A stretch of 64,000 nt of DNA from Streptomyces sp. NRRL F-6131 (GCA_000719695.1 JOHN01000014.1:1-64000); one strand, 5' to 3'; positions 7,984 to 16,924 are shown, numbered from the stretch's first letter. Made by a program: numbers and translations. The notes: generated by a model from the letters alone, not told the origin.

Positions 7984-8951
7984 CGGGCCCGCTGGCCCAG
8001 GTCGGGCTCACGGCCCTGATGGCGCGCGGCGCCGGCCGGCCGGAGGTCGTCGTGGGGGTGGTCGACGGTCTCGTCGCCGTCGACCACCCGGGGCTGGCCG
8101 GCGGGCGCCTGCGCCTGCTGCTCGACGGGGGCCGTTGCGACCGTACCGATGCCGACCCCTCCTGCCATCACGGCACCTTCGTCACCGGCCTGCTCGCCGC
8201 CCACCGGACGGCGGAGCCGCCCGGCATCTGTCCGGGCTGCACCGTCCTGGTTCGGCCCGTCTTCGGGGTCGGCCGGTCCGCCGGTGGCGGCACCGCGCGG
8301 GTCGCCCCGGCCGCGTGGCCGGAGGACCTCGCGGCCGCCGTCGTGGAGACCGTCGACGCGGGAGCCCGGGTGCTGAACCTGAGCGTCGCGCCGGAGCGGC
8401 CCTCCAGCGCCGGGCACCGCGAACTGGAGTGGGCGCTCGACCACGCGGCCGACCGCGGCGTGATCACGGTCGTGGCCGCCGGGAACCAGGGCACGATCGG
8501 CACCTCCGTGCTCACCCGCCACCCGTGGACCGTCCCCGTGGTCGCGTACGACCGGCAGGGGCGGCCGATGAGCCTGTCCAACCTCGGGGGATCGATCGGC
8601 GGACACGGACTCGGCGCGCCCGGCGAGGCCGTCGCCGGCCTCGGCATCGGCGGTCGACCGCTGGCGCTCACCGGCACCAGCGCGGCCGTCCCGTTCGTGG
8701 CCGGCACCGTCGCCCTGCTGCTGTCCGAGTTCCCCTCCGCCCCGCCCGCCGAGGTGCGGGCGGCCGTCCTGCGCACCGGCACCGGCTCCGTGCGGCGCCG
8801 GACGGTGGTCCCGCCCCTGCTGGACGCCCGGGCCGCGTACAGCACGCTGCACGCCGCGTACGGCGCCCCGCACCGGGGCGCCGTACGCGGCGTCCCGACG
8901 CCGGGGCAGCCTGAGTGGGAGTCCTCGTCGGACGCTCGGCCCGGGCGGTGA
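7980..8951 (+). CDS. Subtilisin-like S8 protease, PatA/PatG-like
   Basis: 323 residues, shorter than secreted subtilisins. The catalytic triad is intact: Asp29 in GVVDG, His64 in CHHGTFVTG and Ser234 in GTSAAVPF, with the oxyanion Asn169 in VVAAGNQG. The CHHGT context and the ICPGC segment (83-87) resemble cytoplasmic PatA/PatG-type processing proteases. There is no signal peptide, propeptide or anchor, so it should act inside the cell. The ATG at 7980 overlaps the stop of Cys-rich peptide 2 by 4 nt. The likely substrates are the two upstream peptides (inference). The C-terminal 45 residues are variable and Gly/Pro/Arg-rich. Confidence 0.9.
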   Translation: MTGPLAQVGLTALMARGAGRPEVVVGVVDGLVAVDHPGLAGGRLRLLLDGGRCDRTDADPSCHHGTFVTGLLAAHRTAEPPGICPGCTVLVRPVFGVGRSAGGGTARVAPAAWPEDLAAAVVETVDAGARVLNLSVAPERPSSAGHRELEWALDHAADRGVITVVAAGNQGTIGTSVLTRHPWTVPVVAYDRQGRPMSLSNLGGSIGGHGLGAPGEAVAGLGIGGRPLALTGTSAAVPFVAGTVALLLSEFPSAPPAEVRAAVLRTGTGSVRRRTVVPPLLDARAAYSTLHAAYGAPHRGAVRGVPTPGQPEWESSSDARPGR

Positions 8952-9131
8952 GGCGTTCCCGGTCGCGGTGGCCGATGTCGGCCGGTGCGGACCCAGCGGG
9001 CGTCCTCCCGCGGCGATCCGGTCGGCGGGCCGGGGGTGAGCGTCCTAACCTGAAGGGGAGGCACATGGCAGGCCCACGCCCTTCGAGGCGTCTCACCCGA
9101 ACCCCTCCCGCGTGGAAAGGGGGCCTTCGTC

Positions 9132-10229
9132 ATGACCACTCAAGCCCTTCAGTTCACCTTGGAGACCGTCGACGACTCCGCCGTTCTGGGGCAGTCCTTC
9201 CTCACCGTGGACGGCAGCGGGGATCCCGCCGTCGCCTATGCGGTCAGCACCGCGTCCGGCGCCGCCGTCCGGGTGGCCCGCCGGCAGAACGGTCACTGGA
9301 CGCACGAGAACACGGGCGGCTTCCCCGCGGGGGACGAGGTGCGGATCAGTCTGAGCTTCGACTCGGGCGGCGTCCCGCACATCGCCTACCGGGACGGCGG
9401 CAGCGGCAACGCGATGTTCGGCACCAGGCGCGACGACGGCGGCTGGTCCCTGGAGACGATCCCCACCCAGGCCGGGACGATCGTGCGTTCCGCCGCCGAC
9501 GTTTCCATGCAGATCGAGCCGAACCTCAACGATCCGCCGTTCGCCGACACCCCGACCGTCGGGTACCGCGACGCGTTCAACGGCGACTCCGCGGCGGTCG
9601 CGCGGAAGGTCGGCGGAGTCGGCGGACACTGGCAGATCAGTGCCGTCGACGCACCGAGCGACGCGAGGACGGGCCTGTCGCTGGCCTTCGACAGCAGCGC
9701 CGGGCTCAGACTCGCCTACTTCCAGGGCTTCGACGACGGGTCCCCCGTGATCCCGCAACCGCTGAAGCTGGCGCAGGAGGAGGTGAGTGACGCCGAGGAC
9801 CCCAACCCGCCCACCTTCGTCAACGGCGTGATCGACCCGGACGTGCGCGCCGCCGAGAGCGTGTCCATGGCCCGTGGCCTCTTCTCCAAGATCCTCGTCG
9901 CGTACGCCGACGTCCGGACGCGCACCGTGCGCGCCTGGACCCGTTCGTTCGGCTCGGAGCCGAGGATCGAGGTGGTCGCCGAAGCCGACGACGCCAACGG
10001 CCCCCGGTTCCCCTCCGCCGCGGGCGACCCGCACCAGACCCTGTTCGTCGCCTACCTCGACGACGGCCAGGTCGTGCTCGCCAGGCGCGGAACCACCGGG
10101 TGGACCAGCCAGCCGATCGCCACCGGCGACGGCTGGCCGTCCCTGGAGTTCGGCAAGAACGGCACCGCTCATCTCGCCTACGGAACCGGGACGTTGATGT
10201 ACGCACGCGGAACCGTCGGCCCCGGCTGA
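9132..10229 (+). CDS. Propeller-like protein of unknown function
   Basis: 365 residues. Repeated blades of about 45-60 residues carry motifs such as DPAVAYAVS, VPHIAYRDG, TVGYRDAF, GLRLAYFQG, KILVAYADV, LFVAYLDDG and TAHLAYGTG. This regular (V/I/L)AY pattern indicates a beta-propeller of the sialidase-like type, but no Asp-box or catalytic residues are clear. No signal peptide is seen. The RBS (aaaggggg) is followed by a 9-10-nt spacer. It starts 180 bp after the peptide/protease cassette on the same strand and could be its last gene, perhaps binding a ligand or the peptide product. That link is only positional. Confidence 0.7.
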   Translation: MTTQALQFTLETVDDSAVLGQSFLTVDGSGDPAVAYAVSTASGAAVRVARRQNGHWTHENTGGFPAGDEVRISLSFDSGGVPHIAYRDGGSGNAMFGTRRDDGGWSLETIPTQAGTIVRSAADVSMQIEPNLNDPPFADTPTVGYRDAFNGDSAAVARKVGGVGGHWQISAVDAPSDARTGLSLAFDSSAGLRLAYFQGFDDGSPVIPQPLKLAQEEVSDAEDPNPPTFVNGVIDPDVRAAESVSMARGLFSKILVAYADVRTRTVRAWTRSFGSEPRIEVVAEADDANGPRFPSAAGDPHQTLFVAYLDDGQVVLARRGTTGWTSQPIATGDGWPSLEFGKNGTAHLAYGTGTLMYARGTVGPG

Positions 10230-10230
10230 C

Positions 10231-10246
10231 GGCACCGCGCGGTGCC
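10231..10246 (+). terminator. Short hairpin after the propeller gene
   Basis: ggcacc-gcgc-ggtgcc directly behind the stop codon: 6-bp arms, 4-nt loop. Weak but correctly placed. Confidence 0.4.
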
Positions 10247-10499
10247 GGTCGGGGCCGTGCGCCGCCGGCTGCGCCGAGCACCGGTGCTGTCCGGCGGTGA
10301 CCGGGCCAACCGGCCCACCGCCGTCCGACCCGGCCTCCGGGTTCGGACACGGAATGTCCGGGCCGTGGAACGATCCGGTCAGAGCCGGGCAACGCCCCCG
10401 TCCTGCCGCGCCGTCCCGCCTACGGTGGTCGTAGGGCCGCAGGGGGCGGGGCCGGGGCGCCGCGGCGCCCCCTGCGGGTGTTCGACGGAAGGGGCGGGA

Positions 10500-11591
10500 T
10501 TGCTGCGGATCCACTTCACCCACGAGGACCTGACCAGGGTTCGGTTCGCGCGAGCACCCGACCCGCTCGCGGAGACGTTCCTGAGCCTGTCGCTGGTGCA
10601 GACCCGCAGGGTCGGCGGCGTGGCGCTGGAGGGGTGGCGCAGTCGGACCCGCAGGAGCGTCCGCCCCGAACTGCGGGTGCTGTTCGACCTGGCGACGCCG
10701 CTCGGGGTGACGGAGGCCGCGGAGGCGTTCCTGCACGCCGGCAGTCACACCCTGCCGGAGAGCCTGGAGCAGACCTGGTCCCTGCCCGGCCGGCGGTGGA
10801 GCGCCGATCTGCGCGTCCTCAGCGGGACGCGTCCCCGGGCGCCCCAATGGGTCTACGGGCTGCACCGGGGCGACCGCGAGTGGCGCGAACTGGTCGACCG
10901 CCGGCTCCGCGAGTACCACGCCTTCGCGGTCGCCCCGTACTGGTCGCAGCTGCTGGCCGTCGCGCACACCGACCGCTCCCGGCGGGCGCTGGTCGCGGCC
11001 GACCTCGGCCTCGACGGACTGCTCAGCACGCTCCACCCCGACATCCGCTGGCAGTCGCCGGTGCTGACCCTGCCCTGCCCGGTCGACGCCGACCTGCGGC
11101 TGCGGGGCGCCGGCGTCATGCTCGTGCCGACCTTCTTCTGGCCCGAGCCGCTCGCCCTCACCGACAACCGCGGCCTCGACCACCCGCTCGTCCTGCACTA
11201 CCCGCTCGCCCCCGACCTGGCCACCTACCGCGCGATCTGGGCGTCGGCCGCCGCGGACGGGCCGGACGGCGCGCTCGTCGCCCTGCTCGGCGCCACCCGC
11301 GCCCGCACCCTGCGCGCGGCGGCCGACCCGGCGGGCACCGCCGAACTCGCCCGCCGCACCGGCTGCTCGCCCGCCACCGCCAGCCACCACGCCACCGTCC
11401 TGCGCTCCGCCGGCCTGCTCACCACCGAACGCACCGGCCCCGGCGTCCGCCACACCCTCACCCCCCTCCGTCCACAGCCGCGCCCCCGGCCCCGCGGTGC
11501 CGTCGACGTGCTCTTCACCCCGTGCGGCCCGGACGCCGCCGGGGCGGTCCGTCCCAGGACGCCGACGTTCGCATCGAACGACCTCTTGTAA
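10500..11591 (+). CDS. Winged-helix transcriptional regulator (ArsR/DUF5937-like)
   Basis: 363 residues. The start is taken as TTG at 10500, giving MLRIHFTHEDLTRVRFA, the conserved opening of this actinomycete family, with aaggggcggga just upstream. The N-terminal two thirds (DUF5937-like) is followed by a C-terminal ArsR-type wing: TAELARRTGCSPATASHHATVLRSAGLL. The last residues after DVLF are unlike the family and may reflect a late frameshift. It lies 58 bp upstream of the MFS exporter and may control the following peptide locus (inference from position). Confidence 0.82.
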   Translation: MLRIHFTHEDLTRVRFARAPDPLAETFLSLSLVQTRRVGGVALEGWRSRTRRSVRPELRVLFDLATPLGVTEAAEAFLHAGSHTLPESLEQTWSLPGRRWSADLRVLSGTRPRAPQWVYGLHRGDREWRELVDRRLREYHAFAVAPYWSQLLAVAHTDRSRRALVAADLGLDGLLSTLHPDIRWQSPVLTLPCPVDADLRLRGAGVMLVPTFFWPEPLALTDNRGLDHPLVLHYPLAPDLATYRAIWASAAADGPDGALVALLGATRARTLRAAADPAGTAELARRTGCSPATASHHATVLRSAGLLTTERTGPGVRHTLTPLRPQPRPRPRGAVDVLFTPCGPDAAGAVRPRTPTFASNDLL

Positions 11592-11649
11592 GTGGGGGGT
11601 TGGTGAGGGAATCATGACAGCCCTCACACAACCGGGGAGTTGAGACCTC

Positions 11650-12909
11650 ATGGGCGCCGTGGCGGCCGGCACCGAAGTGGCACGGCGGACGGCCTCGGCG
11701 AGTCGCCGTCAGCTGGCGGTCCTGCTGACCGCCAAGACGATCTCGGACGTGGGCTACGCGCTCGACTTCATCTGCCTGTCGGTCTTCGTCTGGGAGCACA
11801 GCCGCTCGGCCCTGCACACCGGGCTGGTCAGCGTCGCGCTGTACGCCGGCGCGATCGCGGGCGGGCGGCTCGGGCACCGCTACGGGGACCGCTGGGACCG
11901 CCGTCGGGTGATGATCGGCGCCGACCTCGCCCGGGCGCTCACCCTGCTCCTGCTGGCCGCCCTGCCGACGGGCGCGCAGAACTGGTGGCTGTACCCGGCG
12001 GTGATGGTGATCGGCACCGGACGGTCGGTCTTCGAGGCCACGCTGTCCGCCGCCACACCCGTCCTGGCCGGGCCGCTCACCTCCTCGGTGAACAGCGCGC
12101 TGGCCGGACTCCGGGGGGTGGCCTTCATGGTCGGCATGGGCCTCGCCGCCGTCGTTGTCCCCCTGGCCGGGTACCGCTGGGTGTTCGGGCTGGACGCGGC
12201 CAGCTACGCGCTCTCCGCGACGGTGCTGCTCGCGCTGCGCCTGCGGATGCGGGAGGCGGACGGCCGGACCGCCGCGGCCCGGGACCGCTCCGGTGCCTGG
12301 CCCCTGCTGGTGAGCGCCGGCCTGGCCGGACTGGTCGCGCTGCGCGGGCTCGACGCCTTCGGCAGCTCCTCCCAGCACGTCGGACTGCCGCTGCTGGGCA
12401 CCGAACTGCGCCCGGACGAGCCCGCCGTGGTCTCCGGCGCGGTGTGGGGCAGCTGGGCGGCCGGACTGCTGCTGGCCGGCTTCGTGCTGCGACCCCTGGC
12501 CAGGCGCCTCGTCGAACGCGCGCCGGCGCCGGTGTACTGCGTGGCCACCATGGTGATGTCCCTGGGCTTCATCGGCGTCTTCTGGCTCGACGGCTGGTGG
12601 CCGCGGCTGCTGGCGGCGGCCGTGGCCGGTCTGGGCGACGCCCTGAGCGAGATCACCTACAAGCAGTCCCTCCAGCAACTGCCCGACGAGCGGAGGGGGA
12701 GGGCGTTCGGGCTGTCCCAGATCACGGTCAACGCGGGCTTCATGTCCGGCCTGCTCGTCACCAGCCTGGTCCTGCAGCCGAGCTGGGTGGCGCCGTGGGT
12801 GCTGCTGCTGCACGGCGTGCCGCTGCTGGTGGCCGGCTGGATGGCGGTCGGCGCGACCCGGGCCCTCCGCTCGAGCCGGGCCCTCCGCCCGAGCCGGCCG
12901 GTCGCATGA
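11650..12909 (+). CDS. MFS exporter
   Basis: 419 residues with about 12 hydrophobic segments. The cytoplasmic loop RYGDRWDRRRVMIGADLAR between TM2 and TM3 is the MFS signature in its exporter form (enterobactin-exporter-like DHA3 group). A long cytoplasmic Arg-rich loop near 196-215 divides the two halves. The ATG at 11650 follows the region gagacctc without a strong RBS. The stop overlaps the next gene (ATGA), so it is co-translated with the PLP enzyme. By position it would export the product of the downstream peptide locus (inference). Confidence 0.88.
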   Translation: MGAVAAGTEVARRTASASRRQLAVLLTAKTISDVGYALDFICLSVFVWEHSRSALHTGLVSVALYAGAIAGGRLGHRYGDRWDRRRVMIGADLARALTLLLLAALPTGAQNWWLYPAVMVIGTGRSVFEATLSAATPVLAGPLTSSVNSALAGLRGVAFMVGMGLAAVVVPLAGYRWVFGLDAASYALSATVLLALRLRMREADGRTAAARDRSGAWPLLVSAGLAGLVALRGLDAFGSSSQHVGLPLLGTELRPDEPAVVSGAVWGSWAAGLLLAGFVLRPLARRLVERAPAPVYCVATMVMSLGFIGVFWLDGWWPRLLAAAVAGLGDALSEITYKQSLQQLPDERRGRAFGLSQITVNAGFMSGLLVTSLVLQPSWVAPWVLLLHGVPLLVAGWMAVGATRALRSSRALRPSRPVA

Positions 12910-14081
12910 GCGGGCCCCGCCGACCGGTCGGCGCGACCGCCGGCGCCACCACCGGGGCCACCGGGGCCACCGGAGGCGCCTACCTCGACTACGCCGGGTT
13001 CGGCCGGCTCCGCCCCGCCGCCGTCGCCGCGATGCGCACCGCCGTGGACGAGGCGCTCCCGTACGGCAGCGCCGGGGTCGGCCGGCTGTTCGGCGCGCGG
13101 AACGCCGCCCGGCAGTCCGTCGCCCGGCTGCTCGGCTGCACGCCCGACGAGGTCGCCTTCGTCCCCAACACCTCGACCGGCGTCCATCTGGTGGCCGACG
13201 GACTGGACTGGCGCCCGGGCGACCGGGTCGTGCTGTTCGACCGGGACTTCCCGGCCAACGTCCGGCCGTGGCTGCGGCTGCGCCGCCACGGGGTGGAACC
13301 GGTCTGGGTGCCGATGCGTGACGGCGGCTACCGGCTCGAGGACGTGGCGCGGGCCCTCGGACCGGCCACCCGCCTCGTGGCGGTGAGCCACGTCAACTTC
13401 GCCACCGGCTTCCGCTGCGACCTCGACCGGATCTGCGCGCTGGCCGCCGAGGTCGGGGCGCTGGTGTGCGTGGACGCCGTGCAGAGCTTCGGCGCGCTGC
13501 CGCTGTCGGTGGCCGAGACCCCGGTGGACTTCCTGGCCGCGGGCGCGCACAAGTGGCTGTGCGGGCCACCGGGCACCGGAGTGTTCTACTGCCGGGCCGA
13601 CCGGCTGGAGCTGCTGCGCTCCACGCCCACCGGCTGGTACGGCCACCAGGGCGCCGCGGAGGTGTCGAAGGGGCCGGGGCACCTGCGCTACGACCTGCCC
13701 GAACGGGCCGGCGTCGCCCGGGTCGAGGGCGGGATGTACGACCTGGTCGGCATGGCCGGGCTCGCCGCCGCGTTGGCCGAACTGGAGGAGACCGGCATCA
13801 CCGCGGTCGCCGAGCGGGTGCGCACCCTAACCGACCGGCTGCGCACCGGGATCGCCGAACTCGGCCACCCCCTGGCGCTCCCCGCGGACGCCGCCGGGCA
13901 CTCGGGCGTGGTGAGTTTCACCGGCCGCCGCACGGGCGGGGTGGAGATCGCCCGGAGATTGACGTCGGCCGGCATACACGTTTCCGTTCCGGACGGCTTC
14001 GTCCGGGTGTCCCCGCATTTCTGGACGACCGACGAGGAAGTGTCGGAGATCCTCTCGGAGCTTGCCGCGCAGAAGCCTTGA
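12906..14081 (+). CDS. Class V aminotransferase-fold PLP enzyme
   Basis: 391 residues. PLP-binding motifs are CVDAVQSFG (Asp190) and GAHKWLCGPPG (Schiff-base Lys216). The region that carries the mobile catalytic Cys in cysteine desulfurases reads GHSGVVSF here, with no Cys, so sulfur transfer is unlikely. The closest class V relatives by layout are isopenicillin-N epimerase-like enzymes, so an epimerase, lyase or transaminase on an amino acid or peptide is possible. The N-terminal 24 residues are a low-complexity GAT repeat from a 9-bp tandem DNA repeat. It overlaps the MFS gene by 4 nt and is 90 bp from the CWTC peptide gene. Confidence 0.88.
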   Translation: MSGPRRPVGATAGATTGATGATGGAYLDYAGFGRLRPAAVAAMRTAVDEALPYGSAGVGRLFGARNAARQSVARLLGCTPDEVAFVPNTSTGVHLVADGLDWRPGDRVVLFDRDFPANVRPWLRLRRHGVEPVWVPMRDGGYRLEDVARALGPATRLVAVSHVNFATGFRCDLDRICALAAEVGALVCVDAVQSFGALPLSVAETPVDFLAAGAHKWLCGPPGTGVFYCRADRLELLRSTPTGWYGHQGAAEVSKGPGHLRYDLPERAGVARVEGGMYDLVGMAGLAAALAELEETGITAVAERVRTLTDRLRTGIAELGHPLALPADAAGHSGVVSFTGRRTGGVEIARRLTSAGIHVSVPDGFVRVSPHFWTTDEEVSEILSELAAQKP

Positions 14082-14171
14082 CGGCGTTGTTCCGGCTCCC
14101 GAAGAATATCGCTCAACCGCTTCGCCGGACCGAATATCCGGACCGGCCCGTGAAAAGAGAGGGGTGGCGAA

Positions 14172-14270
14172 ATGGCTTACGAGACCTGGGAGTCCCTGGA
14201 GGACGAGGTCGAGATCAGCACTGGTGCGGCGGACTGCTGGACCTGTCTGATCGACGACGGCGGCGTCTGA
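14172..14270 (+). CDS. 32-residue peptide with CWTC motif, candidate precursor
   Basis: A short gene not long enough for routine ORF calls. The ATG at 14172 follows gagagggg at a 7-nt spacing. The product starts MAYETWESLEDEVEISTG, an acidic leader-like part, and ends AADCWTCLIDDGGV. The two cysteines flanking Trp-Thr near the C-terminus, the acidic amphipathic leader and the location between a PLP enzyme and a large uncharacterised protein fit a ribosomal peptide precursor (inference). A nested hairpin follows the stop, as often seen after highly expressed precursor genes. No family is recognised. Confidence 0.7.
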   Translation: MAYETWESLEDEVEISTGAADCWTCLIDDGGV

Positions 14271-14297
14271 TACCGACGCTGATCCCGACGCTCCACG

Positions 14298-14348
14298 CAT
14301 GCCCCGCGTTGTTGGTTCCGGCACGCCGGAATTGCAGCGCGGGGCATG
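14298..14348 (+). terminator. Nested hairpin between peptide gene and large downstream gene
   Basis: Outer 11-bp perfect arms catgccccgcg (14298-14308) and cgcggggcatg (14338-14348). Inside them is a second perfect hairpin, ttccgg-cacg-ccggaa (14316-14331). It probably acts as a partial terminator or 3' stabiliser, so that the peptide mRNA exceeds that of the downstream genes (inference). Confidence 0.7.
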
Positions 14349-14395
14349 TCGCCGACCGCCCGGAACCGCCGTCCGAAAAGTAGAGGAATTACCGC

Positions 14396-16924
14396 GTGAA
14401 CCGTTGGGAATTCAGTCACGGAATCGTCGGCGTCAACGCGCCGAGCTGGCTCACCTTCGAGGTGCACCGCCCGTACTTCGACGGCGCCGAGTCACCGGCC
14501 ACGGCCGTCCAGGCACGGTCCGCGATCCTGGCCGCCCGGCGTTTCGAGAACCCCTCCCCGGACGCGCTGCGGTTCGGCATGACGATGCCCGCGAGCTACC
14601 GCCGGCTGCTGGTGCAGGAATCCCGGCTGACCGCCTACCGGGCGGTGCTCCCGACCGACCTGCCCGACGAGCTGGCCTCACCCGCCTGGCGGCGGCTGAC
14701 CGAGGCGTACCGGCGGCACGCCGAACTGGACCGGCTGGACCGGGCCGGGCTCGCGCACTGGCTGGTCGCGGTCTGCCTCCCCGCCGCGGTGCTGGAGGTC
14801 GTCCCGGACGACCTCGACCCGGCGGCCTGCCGGGACCGGGTGACGGCGGGCGTCCAGGCCGCCCGCGCGGCCGCCCTGTTCGGCTCCGAAGGCCTCTCCG
14901 AGCGGACCACCGCGGCCTACCGGGTGCTGGCCGACCACCCCGCGCCCACGATCGCCCACGTCCAGGCGGTGGCCGCCTGGGGCTACCTGCTCGCCCGGCA
15001 CGCCGGGGACGACTCCGCCGCGCCGCTGTTCCTCGGCCGCGCCCGGGAGTTGCTCAAGGCGATCGCGGGCGAGCTCACCCCCTTCACCCACACCGTCCTC
15101 ACCGCCCGACTGGCGCTGCGCGAGGTGATGCACGCCGAGCGGCAGCGGGACTTCGGCGGCGCCCGGGCACTGCTGGCCGACGTCCGGGCGAGCGTCGCCG
15201 AGCTGACCGCACCCGATCAGGACGACGAACTGGTCCTGCTGGAGACCCGTCGGCGACTGCTCGACCGGCACCTGGAGATCGTGGTCCGCCTCGGCGACGC
15301 CGAGGCCGAACGCGCCGCCGTCGAGGAGGGCCTGGCCCTCGATCCGTGGGACGTGAAGATCCGGATGCAGGCGGCGCAGGCCCACGAGCGCGCCGGCGAG
15401 CACGAGGAGGCGCTGGCCGGCTACCTGCACGCCGCCCGGCTCGGCCCGTTCGGCACCGCCTTCGCACTGCTGCGGGCCGCCGACCGCGCCCGCGGCCTCG
15501 GGCACACCGAGTTCGCCCGGGTGCTCGCCGAACGGGCCTTCCGGGCCGCACCGCGCGCCGCCGCCACCCGGGACGCGCTGCTGAAGGCCTGCCGCGACGA
15601 CGGCGACCTGCCGCTGGCCGAACTGACCGAGCGCGCCGCCACCCGGGACCGGAGGCTCCCCCACACCAACAACTGGCACTACCGGATGTACGCCTCGTAC
15701 TTCAACCTGGGCGAGTCCGAGTCCCCCGGCCTGTACGCCCGACTGCCCAGCCTGGCCTACGAGTTCGCCGAGCGCGGGGCCGAGCGGGACGAGGTCAACT
15801 GGCAGCGCCTGATGCCACCCGCCTTCCGCGGCAACCTGATCCGCGAGTCCGGGCTGACCGAGTTCGCGGTCGACCATCCGGCCGAACTGCCCGAGCACCT
15901 GCGCACGGAACCCTGGAACCGGCTCTGCGCGTGGCTCGACGACTTCGACACCTGCGGACCCGAGCGCCGGCAGCAGATCGCCATGGTGCTGTACCGGCTC
16001 GGATTCCTCAAGCTGGTCCTGGAGTTGATCCCGGCCGTGCCGGTCGACCGGCTCCGGACCCCGGCCGAGCTGCGGCTGCACCACTGGCGCGACCTGGTGC
16101 GGTACGTCGCCTCGATCGGCACCCGGGTGGCCGCGCCGGAGACCTCGTTCGCCATCGCGGAACACCCGGCCTGCCCGACCCACCTGCGGTTCGTCATCGC
16201 CGTGGTGGCGGTGGTGTTCCACGCCCGCGAGACGCGCTCGCTGGAGGAGGCGACGCGCTGGCGGGAGACCGGGGCCCGGGCGATGGAGGAGTTGCTGGCG
16301 GACCCGGACCGCTCCGCGTTCGAGAAGACGATGATGGAGAGCCGGTTCTACCGCAGCGTCAGTTTCGTCCCGTTCATGGCCAGGGACCGCGCGTGGCTGG
16401 CCCGCGACATGGACCGCGCCGAGGAGCTGGCCCGGGCGGTGCCCGCCGAGGGGCCGTACCAGGAGTTCCTCAAGCGGGAGAACCTGCGGGCGTGCGTGGA
16501 GAGCCGCTCCAAGGAGTGCTACGCCTTCGGCGAGGACGAACGCGGCGACCTGCTGGTCGCGGAGGCGCTGGCCCTCGACCCGTACGAGCCCAAGACGCAC
16601 ATCGAGGTGGCGGAGGGCCTGCTGCGGCGCGGGCGTCCCCGGGAGGCGGCCGACAGCTTCCTGCGGACCGCCCGGCTCGGCCCGGTCTCCACCGCGTTCG
16701 GGTACGCGTCCGCGGCCGAGTGCTTCCGGCGGGCCGGCGAGCCGGTCCTGGCCGAGGACTGCTACCTCCAGGCGCTCCGGCTGGACCCGTACGCGATCTC
16801 CGCGGCGCGCGGCTGGGCGGCCGTCGCCGCGGCCAACGGCACGGCCGAGCCGGCCCGCGGGTACCTCGCCGACCTGGAGGCCTGGGGAGCGGCGCGCCGC
16901 GCCGCCCGACGGGAACGGCCGTGA
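14396..16924 (+). CDS. 842-residue internally duplicated TPR-like protein
   Basis: GTG start at 14396 with gagga 8 nt upstream. The protein consists of two homologous halves (about 1-420 and 421-842). For example, MPASYRRLLVQESRLTAYR in half 1 matches MPPAFRGNLIRESGLTEFA in half 2, and GLALDPWDVKIRMQAAQAHE matches ALALDPYEPKTHIEVAEGLL. The matching segments of each half then reach HAARLGPFGTAF and RTARLGPVSTAF. The ends of both halves are TPR-like helical hairpins. No signal peptide, membrane segment or known catalytic motif is visible. Its stop overlaps the M17 aminopeptidase start (GTGA). I do not recognise a named family. By context it is a modification enzyme or scaffold for the CWTC peptide (inference). 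Confidence 0.8.
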   Translation: MNRWEFSHGIVGVNAPSWLTFEVHRPYFDGAESPATAVQARSAILAARRFENPSPDALRFGMTMPASYRRLLVQESRLTAYRAVLPTDLPDELASPAWRRLTEAYRRHAELDRLDRAGLAHWLVAVCLPAAVLEVVPDDLDPAACRDRVTAGVQAARAAALFGSEGLSERTTAAYRVLADHPAPTIAHVQAVAAWGYLLARHAGDDSAAPLFLGRARELLKAIAGELTPFTHTVLTARLALREVMHAERQRDFGGARALLADVRASVAELTAPDQDDELVLLETRRRLLDRHLEIVVRLGDAEAERAAVEEGLALDPWDVKIRMQAAQAHERAGEHEEALAGYLHAARLGPFGTAFALLRAADRARGLGHTEFARVLAERAFRAAPRAAATRDALLKACRDDGDLPLAELTERAATRDRRLPHTNNWHYRMYASYFNLGESESPGLYARLPSLAYEFAERGAERDEVNWQRLMPPAFRGNLIRESGLTEFAVDHPAELPEHLRTEPWNRLCAWLDDFDTCGPERRQQIAMVLYRLGFLKLVLELIPAVPVDRLRTPAELRLHHWRDLVRYVASIGTRVAAPETSFAIAEHPACPTHLRFVIAVVAVVFHARETRSLEEATRWRETGARAMEELLADPDRSAFEKTMMESRFYRSVSFVPFMARDRAWLARDMDRAEELARAVPAEGPYQEFLKRENLRACVESRSKECYAFGEDERGDLLVAEALALDPYEPKTHIEVAEGLLRRGRPREAADSFLRTARLGPVSTAFGYASAAECFRRAGEPVLAEDCYLQALRLDPYAISAARGWAAVAAANGTAEPARGYLADLEAWGAARRAARRERP

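Noticed and set aside
9093..11672. 859-codon minus-strand open frame across the propeller and regulator genes
   Set aside because: Gly/Arg/Val-rich composition without any domain. The opposite strand carries genes with clear motifs and starts.
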